From NCBI RefSeq assembly GCF_016806125.1, contig NZ_CP047166.1:1178001-1242000 (forward strand): a DNA stretch of 64,000 bases, read 5' to 3'. The position numbers and the translations under genes are program-made. This DNA is from Ponticoccus alexandrii. Lineage in GTDB: Bacteria > Pseudomonadota > Alphaproteobacteria > Rhodobacterales > Rhodobacteraceae. Numbering within the stretch: position 1 is the first letter of the stretch; every line of letters begins with the position of its first letter. This document shows, piece after piece, positions 8,727 through 18,881 of the stretch. The notes beneath the pieces are model-generated. The model made no database searches, was not told the origin of the DNA, and saw only the letters and a list, made by a program, of their open reading frames with translations.

Positions 8727-8801
8727 GGCCCGTTCGTCTATCGGTTAGGACGCCAGGTTTTCAACCTGGAAAGAGGGGTTCGATTCCCCTACGGGCTGCC
8801 A
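8727..8801 (+). tRNA. tRNA-Glu (anticodon TTC)
   Basis: Acceptor arm GGCCCGT pairs with ACGGGCT. The anticodon stem CCAGG/CCTGG carries loop TTTTCAA with anticodon TTC. The T arm GGGGTTCGATTCCCC is intact and CCA is encoded. An integrase relic begins 14 bases after the 3' end, the usual arrangement when an element has used the tRNA 3' end as attachment site. Confidence 0.97.
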
Positions 8802-8814
8802 CTTTTCCTCAGAG

Positions 8815-9156
8815 CTAGGCGTTTTCAGCTGCTTGAGAACGGCATTTTTCTCGCCGGTTTCTCCGGCCTCCAAAAGTGGGACGCTTTTCGCAGATCGACC
8901 GCCTTCCACAAGCTTCGTCAGGGCCCTTTCCGTTCGCGTTCGCCGGCGTGTACCGCGTCATCTCTTTCGAGGTCTGGTGGCCGGTGATGGACATGATCTC
9001 GAACTCGCTGCAACCAAGCCCCGCGAGTCGCTTTGCGGCGGCCTTCCGAAGCCCGTGAACAGAGCAATGCGGCAGGCCCGCTTCGTCTATGAGCAGCCAG
9101 AGGTTCGGTGATGCGTTGCAGCGAAGTTCCAAGTCCTTGATGTGCAAACACGACAA
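8815..9156 (-). pseudogene. Tyrosine integrase relic (C-terminal part), next to tRNA-Glu
   Basis: The frame contains the catalytic end of a phage-type tyrosine recombinase: HGLRKAAAKRLAGLG (HxxR box), SITGHQTSKEM (second His region) and RYT with the nucleophilic Tyr. Everything N-terminal to about EAGLPHCS is missing or unrecognisable. About 113 codons remain, against 350-450 in an intact enzyme. The gene points toward the tRNA, as integrases of tRNA-targeting islands do. It cannot be active. It differs in sequence from the relic at 12.3-12.9 kb, so two separate integrases once sat here. Confidence 0.8.
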
Positions 9157-9195
9157 TTTGGGTGCGCGCCGATAGTCTTCTGGTATTCCCGAAGC

Positions 9196-11697
9196 ATGGA
9201 CATCATTCTCGTCACCACGGTCATTGCATCGCTCTTTCTGGTCATCGGCGCTGCCGAGCCCTTCGCTGCACGCGTGCGTCTCCCCTACAGTGTGATACTT
9301 GCGATTCTTGGCATTCTGATCGGCACCGGCGCGACCTTCTTCCTGAGAACGGAACTGACGGACGCGCTCAACCCCGTTGCCGAGGCGATTCTGGGACTGC
9401 CGATCAGGTCAAATGCCTTCCTCTACGTCTTTCTGCCCACGCTGCTGTTTCAAGCGACTCTGGGGATGAACCTCAGGCGGATGCTGGACGACTGGGTGCC
9501 GATACTCGTGCTGGCGGTGGTTGCTGTCGTGGTGGCGACGGTATCCGTCGGCTACGCGCTGTCTTGGGCAAGTGCGCTGCCCTTGGCGGCCTGCTTGTTG
9601 ATCGGGGCCATCGTGTCGACGACTGACCCGTCTGCCGTGGTCTCTATCTTTCGCTCCATCTCGGCGCCACGCCGTCTGGCACGGATCATCGAGGGCGAGA
9701 GCCTTCTGAATGATGCGGCGGCCATTGCATTATTCGGTCTTTTCATGGGCTTCGTGATGCTGGGACTTCCCGACCCGGACCTTGGCGATGCACTGGCACG
9801 GTTTCCGATCCTCATCGCGGGCGGCGCCCTGACGGGGTGGCTGGCCGCGCGGGCGGGTGTCTGGGTAATGGCGCTGTTCGCCCGTCACGAGCTCGCTCAG
9901 CTCTCGATTTCGGTGGCGCTGCCATATCTGGCTTACATCGTGGCCGAGCAGAGCGCAGGCGCATCCGGTGTGATTGCCGTGGTCGTCGCCGGGCTGACGC
10001 TGAACCTGACCGCCCCCGGACGCCTGCCGCCACAATCGTGGGCCAATCTACGTGAGCTTTGGAACGTGCTTGCACACTGGGCCGGTGCTCTCATCTTCAT
10101 CCTTGCCGCGCTGTTAATCCCCCGGCTGCTGCAAGCGGTGCGGCTCGAGGATTTCCTGCTCGTCGGCGTCGTCATCGTCGCAGCCATGGTCGCGAGAACC
10201 GCAATTCTGTTCGGGCTGATGCCGCTACTCACAGCCTTGAAACTCTCTCCGAATGTCGAGCGACCTTACCGGGTTGCGATCCTCTGGGGTGGGCTAAGGG
10301 GGGCCGTAACGCTCGCGCTGGCCCTCGCTGTGACCGAAAGTGTGCGCGTACCGGACGGCATTCAGCGCGTCGTTGGCATTCTCGCCACCGGATTTACCCT
10401 GTTCACGCTTCTGGTGCAGGGCGCGACATTGCGCTGGGTCGTCGGGCGCCTCGGGCTCGACCGGCTGTCTCCGCTTGACGAGGCGCTGTCCAGACAGGTC
10501 GTCGCTGTTGCTTTGCAGACCGTGCGCGAAGACGTGGCGCGCACCACCGAGAACTACGAACTCAATCGCGACACCGTAAGGTCAGAGGCAAAGAGGTTTG
10601 GCGAACGCCTCGATCTGGCGGTGACCAAGGCTGAGGAAAGCGCCGACATCCTGGACCGCGACCGGATCGCCCTGGGCCTGATCGCACTTGCAGGCCACGA
10701 ACGCGACACGATCCTGACACGGGTGCGCGAGCGGACGATCTCTGCCCGTATGGCGGAAGTGGTGCTTTCGGACGCAGACAGGCTGATCGAAGGCGCCCGA
10801 ACGCAGGGCCGAAGCGGATACCAGCGCGCCGCGCGCCGAAGCGTCTCCTATGGTCGAGCCTTCAGGGCCTCGGTTGTTTTGCACGGCCGTTTCGGAGTGT
10901 CCGGCCCACTTGCCCGCATGACCGCTGATCGGTTCGAACAATTGTTGTCACAGCGACTAATCCTGCGCGATCTCGGAACATTCATTGACGGGCGTATACG
11001 GCGCATTCACGGACGAAGGGTCGCCGAATTGCTGCACGATCTCCTGTCTCGGCGGATCGAGGCCCTTGAAACAGCGCTGGAAGGTCTGAGGTTGCAGTAT
11101 CCTGGCTATGCAGAAGAACTGGAACGTCGCTTTATCCGGCGCACAGCGCTTCGCATGGAAGAACGGGAATATGTCGCCATGCGCGAAGACGGTCTCATCG
11201 GCGCCGAGGTCCATACCGCACTGATCCAGGAACTTGCCACACGCAGAGAGGCTGTAGAGCGTCGGCCGCGTCTGGATGTGGCGGTTCGACGGGCCGCGTT
11301 CGTCGCGCAACTCCCGATGTTTGCCGATCTCGACGACGGCGCGATAAAGCGCCTGGCGCGATCACTTTCAACGCGCCATGTCGACGCCGGCGAAGTGATC
11401 CTGCGCAAGGAAAGCGCTGCCAAGCGGGTGTTTTTCATCGCGACCGGTGCTGTCGAACTTGTAAGTGCTGGCCAGACATGGCGATTGGGGCGCGGTGAGA
11501 TCTTCGGCCAGATGGCCATCCTGACCAGCAAGGCACGTCGCGCCGATGTCCGCGCTATCGTGCCAACAACGCTGCTTGTTCTGGATGAAGACCGTTTTCG
11601 GCGTCTGCTCCAGCGAAGCCAAGCCCTTCGCGAGGCAGTTCGTACCAGTGCCGAGAAGCGCGGGATTGACCCTGCGGGTCTTGTGCCAGATGATTAA
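9196..11697 (+). CDS. CPA1-type Na+/H+ antiporter with cyclic-nucleotide-binding domain
   Basis: 833 residues. Residues 1 to about 420 form roughly twelve membrane helices of the NhaP/CPA1 exchanger family, with the ion-site motifs STTDPSAVV (141-149) and GESLLNDAAA (167-176). A charged helical region of nearly 300 residues follows. From about residue 700 there is a cyclic-nucleotide-binding fold (FADLDDGAIKRL, VFFIATGAVEL, LGRGEIFGQMAI). This architecture resembles NhaP-CNB and SOS1-like exchangers, which control cytoplasmic Na+ and pH. The ATG at 9196 replaces a longer frame that would read through non-membrane sequence. It is the only intact gene between two integrase relics and looks less GC-rich than its neighbours, both signs of transfer. 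Confidence 0.92.
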   Translation: MDIILVTTVIASLFLVIGAAEPFAARVRLPYSVILAILGILIGTGATFFLRTELTDALNPVAEAILGLPIRSNAFLYVFLPTLLFQATLGMNLRRMLDDWVPILVLAVVAVVVATVSVGYALSWASALPLAACLLIGAIVSTTDPSAVVSIFRSISAPRRLARIIEGESLLNDAAAIALFGLFMGFVMLGLPDPDLGDALARFPILIAGGALTGWLAARAGVWVMALFARHELAQLSISVALPYLAYIVAEQSAGASGVIAVVVAGLTLNLTAPGRLPPQSWANLRELWNVLAHWAGALIFILAALLIPRLLQAVRLEDFLLVGVVIVAAMVARTAILFGLMPLLTALKLSPNVERPYRVAILWGGLRGAVTLALALAVTESVRVPDGIQRVVGILATGFTLFTLLVQGATLRWVVGRLGLDRLSPLDEALSRQVVAVALQTVREDVARTTENYELNRDTVRSEAKRFGERLDLAVTKAEESADILDRDRIALGLIALAGHERDTILTRVRERTISARMAEVVLSDADRLIEGARTQGRSGYQRAARRSVSYGRAFRASVVLHGRFGVSGPLARMTADRFEQLLSQRLILRDLGTFIDGRIRRIHGRRVAELLHDLLSRRIEALETALEGLRLQYPGYAEELERRFIRRTALRMEEREYVAMREDGLIGAEVHTALIQELATRREAVERRPRLDVAVRRAAFVAQLPMFADLDDGAIKRLARSLSTRHVDAGEVILRKESAAKRVFFIATGAVELVSAGQTWRLGRGEIFGQMAILTSKARRADVRAIVPTTLLVLDEDRFRRLLQRSQALREAVRTSAEKRGIDPAGLVPDD

Positions 11698-11839
11698 TGG
11701 AGCGCCAGAACTGTTTCGAAGAAACTGAAGCAGGTGTTTTTTGAATGCGTCGACTGGCGCATCATCAGTTTGCGTTCAGTGATGGCGTTAGGACCCGCGT
11801 CATGTCTATGCGTATGTGTGGTGTTAGAAAGCAGGCCGT

Positions 11840-12024
11840 GTTGACAAAAAGGGACTCACAGGGCGCGCTGGTCGTGATTCAAGCTGGTATCTGCGATGGA
11901 GACCAGCTTGGCGCGAGACCTGATGTGGGACAAGAAATGGACGTTCTTTGAGTGGTTCATCCTGGCTGTCCGCGCGCCGAACGGGTGCAAAGCGACCAAT
12001 CACCGCCTTATTCTTGATGGGATA
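11840..12024 (+). mobile_element. Remnant of an IS5-family insertion sequence (left end)
   Basis: It begins with TTGACAAAAAGGGACTCACA and then codes for the N-terminus of an IS5-type transposase: from 11896 the frame reads LARDLMWDKKWTFFEWFILA, then RAPNG and ATNHRLILDGI. The match stops abruptly at about 12024 and no DDE catalytic region follows. Only the left ~185 bases remain, so the element is dead. Confidence 0.65.
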
Positions 12025-12317
12025 GAAGCGGTCCTCGGACCATCCGCAGCGAAAGAGCGCTTCGTCCGCTCCGCGGGCGTTCGGACTTGGCCCGGCGCAA
12101 ATCGGCTATCCGCCCGAGCTGCATGACCTCGTGGACCTGGCTGTAAGTGACGACCTGCAACGCTCAAATAGGGCCAACACTGCCGACATCCAACCAGCTC
12201 AAAGTGAGCGCCGGCTCTTGGCGCTCCACAGCCGCGGATGATGTCATGGTCAGCCTGCCTGCTGCGCAGCGCGACTGACCAGCTCGGCCCGACAGTAAGC
12301 GCTAGCCCCATAAGGAG
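12025..12317. other. Unassigned sequence inside the tRNA-Glu islet
   Basis: About 290 bases between the truncated IS and the second integrase relic. No frame on either strand resembles a known protein. It may be further decayed mobile DNA. Confidence 0.4.
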
Positions 12318-13760
<1,443 letters not shown>

Positions 13761-13869
13761 GACGCCCTTATCCCGCTTGCGAATATGGCTCGCAAACAGA
13801 ATTTCAGTCTCGAAAGCCCGGTGGGTCGCTTGGGGGCGCCTGCTGCGCATCCGGCGCATACCCCGTGAC

Positions 13870-14057
13870 TGGATCTGCGATCCGGCCATCCCTCCGACCT
13901 GACTGCGCCGCCATGGCCGAAGGTCTGCTTTGGGGAGGCCTCTACTCAGCGTCCGGTCATTGGGCCAGGGTCCGGTTTAGGGGCCGCGTTCTTCAAAAGA
14001 CGCGTGGCACCGATCAGCCACTCGACATTGGCCTCCATGATCAGATGCAGCATCGTC
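13870..14057. other. Unassigned sequence between riboswitch and gdhA relic
   Basis: About 190 bases. No protein-like frame recognised. It should contain the bluB promoter region at its left side, but no convincing -35/-10 pair was picked out. Confidence 0.35.
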
Positions 14058-14337
14058 TTGGAGATTCTGCGCGAGGCGGGCGTTCCGTTCGATCCCGGAA
14101 AGGCGGCGCATGCCTGGGGTGTTGCAACTTTGGCGCCGCAAATTCAGCGGAACGCCAGCCGCGACCGCTGACCTTCGCCCAGGCCGAAGATTGTCTGGCC
14201 CGGATCATGCAGAGCATCCATGACCGCTGTGCCGAAACCGTCGACGAATACGGCGCCCCGGTGTTTGCGTGCGAGGCGCAAACATTGCCGGTTTCCTGCG
14301 GGTTGCAGCGACCACGCGGATGATGGCCGACATCTGA
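14058..14337 (+). pseudogene. gdhA: Frameshifted remnant of NADP-type glutamate dehydrogenase (C-terminus)
   Basis: Three consecutive pieces in different frames match the end of GdhA: LEILREAGVPFDPGKAAHAW then GVATLAPQIQRNASRD; LTFAQAEDCLARIMQSIHDR then CAETVDEYGAP; and VRGANIAGFLRVAATTRMMA with DI and a stop. In intact GdhA these appear as GPGKAANAGGVA, then IM.NIH, then GANIAGF..VA. At least two frameshifts and an in-frame stop separate them, and the first ~330 residues of the enzyme are absent. The gene is dead. A strong hairpin terminator on the same strand remains 170 bases downstream. Confidence 0.8.
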
Positions 14338-14509
14338 CCTCTGGAGGGTGGCCCTTCGGGGCCGGGCAGCAGCCCGGCGGCGACAGTATGCCGCCGCGCC
14401 GCGGGTGGCCCAGTTCGTGAAAGAGGCCAGCCGACACCGGCGAGAGCGATGGCAGAGTGGCCATCTGCCCGGGCGGTTGGCAACGCGCCGGAAACTACCG
14501 CAGCATGAG

Positions 14510-14545
14510 GGCAGCCGCCGGAACCGGCGGCTGCCTCTTTTGTTT
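14510..14545 (+). terminator. Rho-independent terminator, probably left from gdhA
   Basis: Arms GGCAGCCGCCGG and CCGGCGGCTGCC are perfectly complementary, followed by TCTTTTGTTT on the plus strand. No intact plus-strand gene precedes it, only the gdhA relic. The T run is on the wrong side to serve the PepSY gene, whose stop codon is 7 bases away. Confidence 0.8.
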
Positions 14546-14551
14546 GCGGAT

Positions 14552-15976
14552 TTAGCGGGCCGGGTCCTGCGCCGGATGGCGCCGCCGCCCGGTGAAATGC
14601 ACCGCCAGTTCGACCGCCAGAAGGAACAGCATCGACAGGCCCACCAGCGGGAAGAAGATCCCCGCGGCGATGGCCATGACCAACAGCGTGCGCGGGATGC
14701 GCCAGTCGGTCGGCACAGCGGGGACGCCAAGGGCGCCGGCAGGACGCCGCTTCCACCACATGGCCGCCGCCGAGACGCACATCAGCACCATCGCGACGCA
14801 GGCCAGCAGCAGGACGATTTGGTTCAGAAGCCCCCATTCCTGCCCCATGTGAACGCTGATGCCCCATTCGGCCCAGCGGCCCAGCGTACCTAGATCGTCG
14901 AGGCCCGCATCGTAGAGCACCGCGCCGGTGTAGCGGTCCAGATGGATGACCCGCTCATAGGTGATGTCGTCGGGATAGACCGAGGCCGTGAACACCCCGG
15001 TCGGCTCGGCGGGAAGCGTGACCGCGTAGCCCGGAACGAGGCCAAGATCCTCGACGGTGCCGATGACCCCGTCCAGAAGCGGCAGGGCCGCATTGCCGTC
15101 GGTCGCTGCCTCCGGTGCATCCGCAAGGTGTCCGGCATGGGTGCCCGCGTCGGGCGCGGGTGAAGCGGGGATCGGCTGTCGCTCCATGATCCACGGGGCG
15201 CGGTCCACGACCTCCTGCGTCGGCACCGTGGACAGCGGTGTGTTCGACCAGTAGCCGTCGGGCATCCCCAGCCCGAGGGCATAGGCCGCCTCGTAGAACT
15301 TGCCACCCCACACACCGGACCAGGGCAGGCCGGTCATGGCGAGGAAGACGATGAAGGCGCCGGTGTAGATCCCCGTCACCGCATGAAGGTCGCGCCACCA
15401 CGGGCGACCCCGGCTGGCCTTGATGCGCAGGATGCCCACCGATTTGCGCCCGCGCGGCAGCCAGAGATAGATCCCGCTGAAAACCAGCAGGACCATCCAG
15501 CCCGCCGCTGCCTCGATCAGGCGATTGCCGAACCAGCCGACATACTCCAGCGAGTGCAGCTTGCGCACGACGTACAGCGCCGGGCTGCCCGCAGCACCGG
15601 CGTCCCAGAGGGTGCCCAGAACCCGGCCGTCATAGGGATCGACATAGACTGTATTGCGCAGACCCTCGGGGGAGAGGATGTCGACCTCTGCGCTCCGGTC
15701 CGGGGCGGGTGGGGGCGAATAGGCCTTTACCGTGCCCGGGTGGGCGGCAAGGGCTTCGGCGGCGATGTGGGATGCCGGCAGGGTGTCTGACCGGACCTCG
15801 ACGAAGCGCAGGTCGCGGTGGGCGGCATTGTTGATCTCATCCTTGAACAGGTAGATGCCGCCGGTCACGGCAAGGATCAGGACGAAGGGCAGGACGATGA
15901 GTCCGCCAATGAAGTGCCAGCGCCAGACGGCGCGATAGAGTGCGGCGCCTGCCGCACGTTGGGTCGTATCTGTCAT
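14552..15976 (-). CDS. PepSY-associated TM helix protein (PiuB-like)
   Basis: 474 residues with four or five long membrane helices: one at residues ~20-45 (WHFIGGLIVLPFVLILAVTG), one near 180, one near 220, and two at the C-terminus. The periplasmic PepSY-type parts lie between them. Such proteins (PiuB/PepSY_TM) are reductase-like membrane proteins often found with iron or copper uptake genes. The pattern HFIGG, KLHSLEYVG and DLHAVTGIYTG provides conserved His residues that could bind haem. The start at MTDTTQRAAG is preferred over a GTP-loaded longer reading. No TonB receptor lies nearby. The small Cys/His protein upstream is on the same strand and probably in the same transcript. Confidence 0.85.
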   Translation of the reverse strand: MTDTTQRAAGAALYRAVWRWHFIGGLIVLPFVLILAVTGGIYLFKDEINNAAHRDLRFVEVRSDTLPASHIAAEALAAHPGTVKAYSPPPAPDRSAEVDILSPEGLRNTVYVDPYDGRVLGTLWDAGAAGSPALYVVRKLHSLEYVGWFGNRLIEAAAGWMVLLVFSGIYLWLPRGRKSVGILRIKASRGRPWWRDLHAVTGIYTGAFIVFLAMTGLPWSGVWGGKFYEAAYALGLGMPDGYWSNTPLSTVPTQEVVDRAPWIMERQPIPASPAPDAGTHAGHLADAPEAATDGNAALPLLDGVIGTVEDLGLVPGYAVTLPAEPTGVFTASVYPDDITYERVIHLDRYTGAVLYDAGLDDLGTLGRWAEWGISVHMGQEWGLLNQIVLLLACVAMVLMCVSAAAMWWKRRPAGALGVPAVPTDWRIPRTLLVMAIAAGIFFPLVGLSMLFLLAVELAVHFTGRRRHPAQDPAR

Positions 15977-16068
15977 GTGAACATTCCAAGGGGCCCGTCG
16001 GCGTGACGGGCTTGGGTCAAGAGCCATCCCGCCGCAGGCAGCGGCGGGATCATCGGATCAGGTCTGTG

Positions 16069-16425
16069 TCAGACGATCCGTGGTGGCGCTCTGGTGGAAT
16101 GGTTGATGTTGCGGCCCTGCGACTCGCGGTGCAGGGCCGCGCCCTGCCGCCACAGGTCGTGGGGCACGAAAGCAAGGGACAGGTCGGGAGAGGCCAGTTC
16201 GGGTGCCCTTGGCGTTGCGTGACAGAAAGGGCAGATATGATCGTGGTCCGCGTGGCTGTCATGGTCCGCACAAAGCGCCAGCACGGCGTCCCCATAGATC
16301 ATGGCGTAGGCTTCGCGCTGATCGCTGTCCCGGTCGGGCGCCATCAGGCTGACGGACATAACGCTGGTCGAGGCAAGGATAAGCCCCAGCAAAAGCGCGC
16401 ATGCCGTTGAAACCCAGGATGTCAT
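16069..16425 (-). CDS. Small exported His/Cys protein (DUF2946-like)
   Basis: 118 residues. An N-terminal signal or membrane segment (MTSWVSTACALLLGLILAS) is followed by a short acidic/His-rich part with DHDSHADHDHICPFCH. A CPxCH motif after a conserved HIC is typical of DUF2946-type proteins, which often sit beside metal uptake or PepSY genes. The CPFCH here also resembles a haem c site (CxxCH), which would need checking. Same strand as the PepSY protein 92 bases downstream. Function not known; metal binding is an inference. Confidence 0.6.
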   Translation of the reverse strand: MTSWVSTACALLLGLILASTSVMSVSLMAPDRDSDQREAYAMIYGDAVLALCADHDSHADHDHICPFCHATPRAPELASPDLSLAFVPHDLWRQGAALHRESQGRNINHSTRAPPRIV

Positions 16426-16824
16426 GGCCGTGGCTTATGGCATCGGCAGCGGGCCGTGGAAACCCGGGATATCGTCGCAGTCCCTACCCATGTGACAGGC
16501 GGATGCCCGCCGGGCCTTGGTCCCGGTCCGATGCACATACCCCCACGTCCTCCACCGCCCCGCAGCCCTTTCGGTGCGGCGCGGGCCTTCATGGGGCAGG
16601 CGGCGCCCGTCCGGGGTGGCAACCGTGACCGATCCCCAGGGCAGGCCAGCGCGTGACGCCTGCGACTGTCGATCCGCCGACCGCCGTCGGGCCCGCGATG
16701 GCGTGGCGTCCGAACGGCGGCTCGCGCTTGATCGGGCGCGGAATTTGCGGCAGGATGTGCGTCAGAGCAGTGAGGCCGGAGAGACGGGATGACCCGCCCC
16801 GCGCCGTGACATGGGCAGGACGAC
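16426..16824. other. Divergent intergenic region
   Basis: About 400 bases between the DUF2946-like gene (minus) and the lipoprotein gene (plus). It should hold both promoters. No convincing gene and no recognised operator. The right end has an AGGA ribosome site for the lipoprotein. Confidence 0.4.
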
Positions 16825-17190
16825 ATGAAAACAACAGGACTTTTGCTGCTTGCGGCCCTGGCGCTTGGCGCCTGCGGCGGCGGTGCGAACCGGGCGGACC
16901 GGGGTTATATCTCCTACACGACGCCGACCAAGGCCTTTGCCACAGGGCCGGTGTCGAACGCCTGCCTGCGGGGCGGACGCAAGGCGGCCTCTACGTCGCT
17001 GTGCGGCTGCGTGCAGGCGGTGGCGGATCGGTCCCTCTCGGGGTCCGACCAGCGGTTGGCGGCGAAGTTCTTCGCCGATCCGCATCACGCGCAAGAGATC
17101 CGGCAGTCCGACAATCCCAACCACGAGGCCTTCTGGAAACGCTACAAGGCCTTCAGCGCCAGTGCCGAGCGGGCCTGCACCGGCGCCTGA
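16825..17190 (+). CDS. Small lipoprotein with conserved cysteines
   Basis: 121 residues: lipoprotein signal with lipobox LGACG (Cys17), then a mature domain with CLRGG, CGCVQAVADRSLS and a final Cys (ERACTGA). The region RLAAKFFADPHHAQEIRQSD followed by FWKRYKAFSASAERAC is a helical domain shared by a family of roseobacter proteins sometimes labelled arginine transporter; I see no transporter features. Four mature cysteines suggest disulfides in the periplasm. A weak terminator follows. Confidence 0.75.
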   Translation: MKTTGLLLLAALALGACGGGANRADRGYISYTTPTKAFATGPVSNACLRGGRKAASTSLCGCVQAVADRSLSGSDQRLAAKFFADPHHAQEIRQSDNPNHEAFWKRYKAFSASAERACTGA

Positions 17191-17193
17191 CGC

Positions 17194-17210
17194 GCCCGCC
17201 CGGGCTTTTT
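17194..17210 (+). terminator. Short terminator hairpin
   Basis: GCCC / GGGC stem with a GCCC loop followed by TTTTT, right after the lipoprotein stop codon. Short stem, so modest strength. Confidence 0.5.
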
Positions 17211-17296
17211 CGTTTGCGACACCACGACCCCGCCGCGTTGCCTGCGCTGCGGGGATCGTCTTTTCGTGCTGAGTGCAACGCCGAAGCCCCGATGCG

Positions 17297-17587
17297 TCAG
17301 GCTCCCGGGGGGCGGGGCGGCGCAGGCGCGTCAAGGCGGGTCCCATCGGCCAGCGGCTGGCTCGTCATGCCCTTGGCGCGCGAGATGATGGCACTGGCCC
17401 GGGCAAGCGCGGGCAGCGCCTCGGTGCGCGCGTCCTGCCATGTGACGGTCTTCGGCAACTTGTGCCCGAAGCGGCCGACGGTGTCGCGCGCGGCGCTCGT
17501 TGCCGGCAGAACATGGTCCGGCCCTGTGGCGATCGCGGCGTCGGGGGCACCGGGCAGGCCAGGGGCGGAGTTCAGCAGGCGAGGCAT
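17297..17587 (-). CDS. Hypothetical protein divergent from a LysR gene
   Basis: 96 residues, no recognised domain. The middle (TSAARDTVGRFGHKLPKTVT and WQDARTEALPALARASAII) looks like a soluble helical protein; the C-terminus is proline-rich and probably disordered. The ATG has AAGGA at good spacing. It starts 75 bases from the divergent LysR gene, the common layout of a LysR target. It could be spurious given the high GC content. Confidence 0.45.
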   Translation of the reverse strand: MPRLLNSAPGLPGAPDAAIATGPDHVLPATSAARDTVGRFGHKLPKTVTWQDARTEALPALARASAIISRAKGMTSQPLADGTRLDAPAPPRPPGA

Positions 17588-17661
17588 GGCCGGGTCCTTG
17601 ACGGAAGGGCGGCAGTTTCGGAAAAGCTGAAAGTGGCGCAGGTGCAGCGGAGGAAAGAGCG

Positions 17662-18627
17662 GTGCTGATGAAGGGGGTGACGCTGAAGGGGCTGGAGGTC
17701 TTCGACGCGCTGGCGGGCTCCGGCTCTGTTGCGCGCGCGGCAGAGATGACCGGGCTGAGCCAGCCTGCGGTCAGCCAGCAAATGCGCAACCTCGAAGCGG
17801 CGCTCGGCACCGATCTGGTGGACCACGGGCGCCGGCCGATGACGCTGACGCCCGCCGGGCACGCTTTTCTGATCCGCACGCAGGCGGTGCTGCGGCAGCT
17901 GCGCCTCGCGCAAAGCGAACTGACGGTGATGGACCTAAGCCACCTCGCGACGCTGAGCCTCGGCGTGATCGACGACTTCGACAACGACCTGACGCCGCGC
18001 CTCGTCACCATCCTTGCCGAAAGCATGCAGGGCTGCGCCTTCCGGCTGATCACCGCGCCCAGCCACGAGATCGCGGGCGCGATCCGGGCGCGCCGCCTGA
18101 ACCTCGCCGTCGCCGCCTCTACCGGCGAGGACGCGCAGGGCGTGATCGAATATCCGCTGGCGCGGGACCCCTACATCTTCGTCTGCGCAAAGGGTGCGGT
18201 GGCCGAAGCGGGCGACATCGCCGCCCTGATGCAGGCGCGGCCCTTCCTGCGCCATGACCGAGAACAGCTGATCGGCCGCCAGATCGAGGCCCATCTTGCC
18301 CGGCAGAACCTCAGCTTCGACGCCCGCTTCGAGATCGGCCCGCACCTGTCGCTGATGACCCTGGTCGCGCGCGGTGTCGGCTGGACGGTGACGACGCCGC
18401 TGGGCTACATGCGCGCTCACCGCCTGCACGACGGGATGGAGGTCCACCCGGTTCCCTTCCGCCCCTTCGCGCGCACCATCAGCCTCTTTGCCGCAACCGA
18501 CTGGACGGACCACGTCCCGCGCGACGTGGCGCGCACGGTGCGGATGCTCATCGGCGACATGGTCATCGCCCCGGCCCTCGCCCAGCTGCCATGGCTGAAA
18601 GGCGACCTTGCGGTTCTGGAGGAATAG
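17662..18627 (+). CDS. LysR family transcriptional regulator
   Basis: 321 residues. Residues 5-65 form the winged helix-turn-helix (LKGLEVFDALAGSGSVARAA, LSQPAVSQQMRNLEAALG); the rest is a LysR substrate-binding domain. GTG at 17662 sits 5 bases after GGAGGAAA; ATG 17668 is an alternative two codons in. The co-inducer cannot be inferred. The likely target is the divergent small gene and/or itself. Confidence 0.92.
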   Translation: MLMKGVTLKGLEVFDALAGSGSVARAAEMTGLSQPAVSQQMRNLEAALGTDLVDHGRRPMTLTPAGHAFLIRTQAVLRQLRLAQSELTVMDLSHLATLSLGVIDDFDNDLTPRLVTILAESMQGCAFRLITAPSHEIAGAIRARRLNLAVAASTGEDAQGVIEYPLARDPYIFVCAKGAVAEAGDIAALMQARPFLRHDREQLIGRQIEAHLARQNLSFDARFEIGPHLSLMTLVARGVGWTVTTPLGYMRAHRLHDGMEVHPVPFRPFARTISLFAATDWTDHVPRDVARTVRMLIGDMVIAPALAQLPWLKGDLAVLEE

Positions 18628-18800
18628 GGCAGGGCGCATCATGGCCGAAGAATGCCGCGCGCGACCCCCTGTCCAGAGCACCGGCCCCCATTCATCAAGA
18701 GGGATAGGCCGTTTCAGCTTTCCGAAAGATCAGGCCGGCGCCCCGAGGCCAGACAGCCGCCTGTCCTCATCACTCCGGATCGCAGGCAGGACACAGCCCC

Positions 18801-18862
18801 TGCTTCTCTGGTCTGCCAAATACCCTCGGGGGAGCGCAGCGGGGGCAGAGCCCCCTCCGGCC
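18801..18862 (+). repeat. Dispersed intergenic repeat, copy 4
   Basis: TGCTTCTCTGGTCTGCCAAA, TACCCTCGGGGGAG, then GGGGGCAGAGCCCCCTCC. A near-complete copy with both the core and the GGGGGCAGAGCCCC hairpin. It lies between two convergent genes (LysR and the hydrolase). Confidence 0.65.
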
Positions 18863-18881
18863 GCAGCCAGGGGGGCGGTCC

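Noticed and set aside
13865-14323. A 152-codon plus-strand gene
   Set aside because: Its last part is one frame of the gdhA relic; the first part has no homology and the frame does not match the other GdhA pieces.
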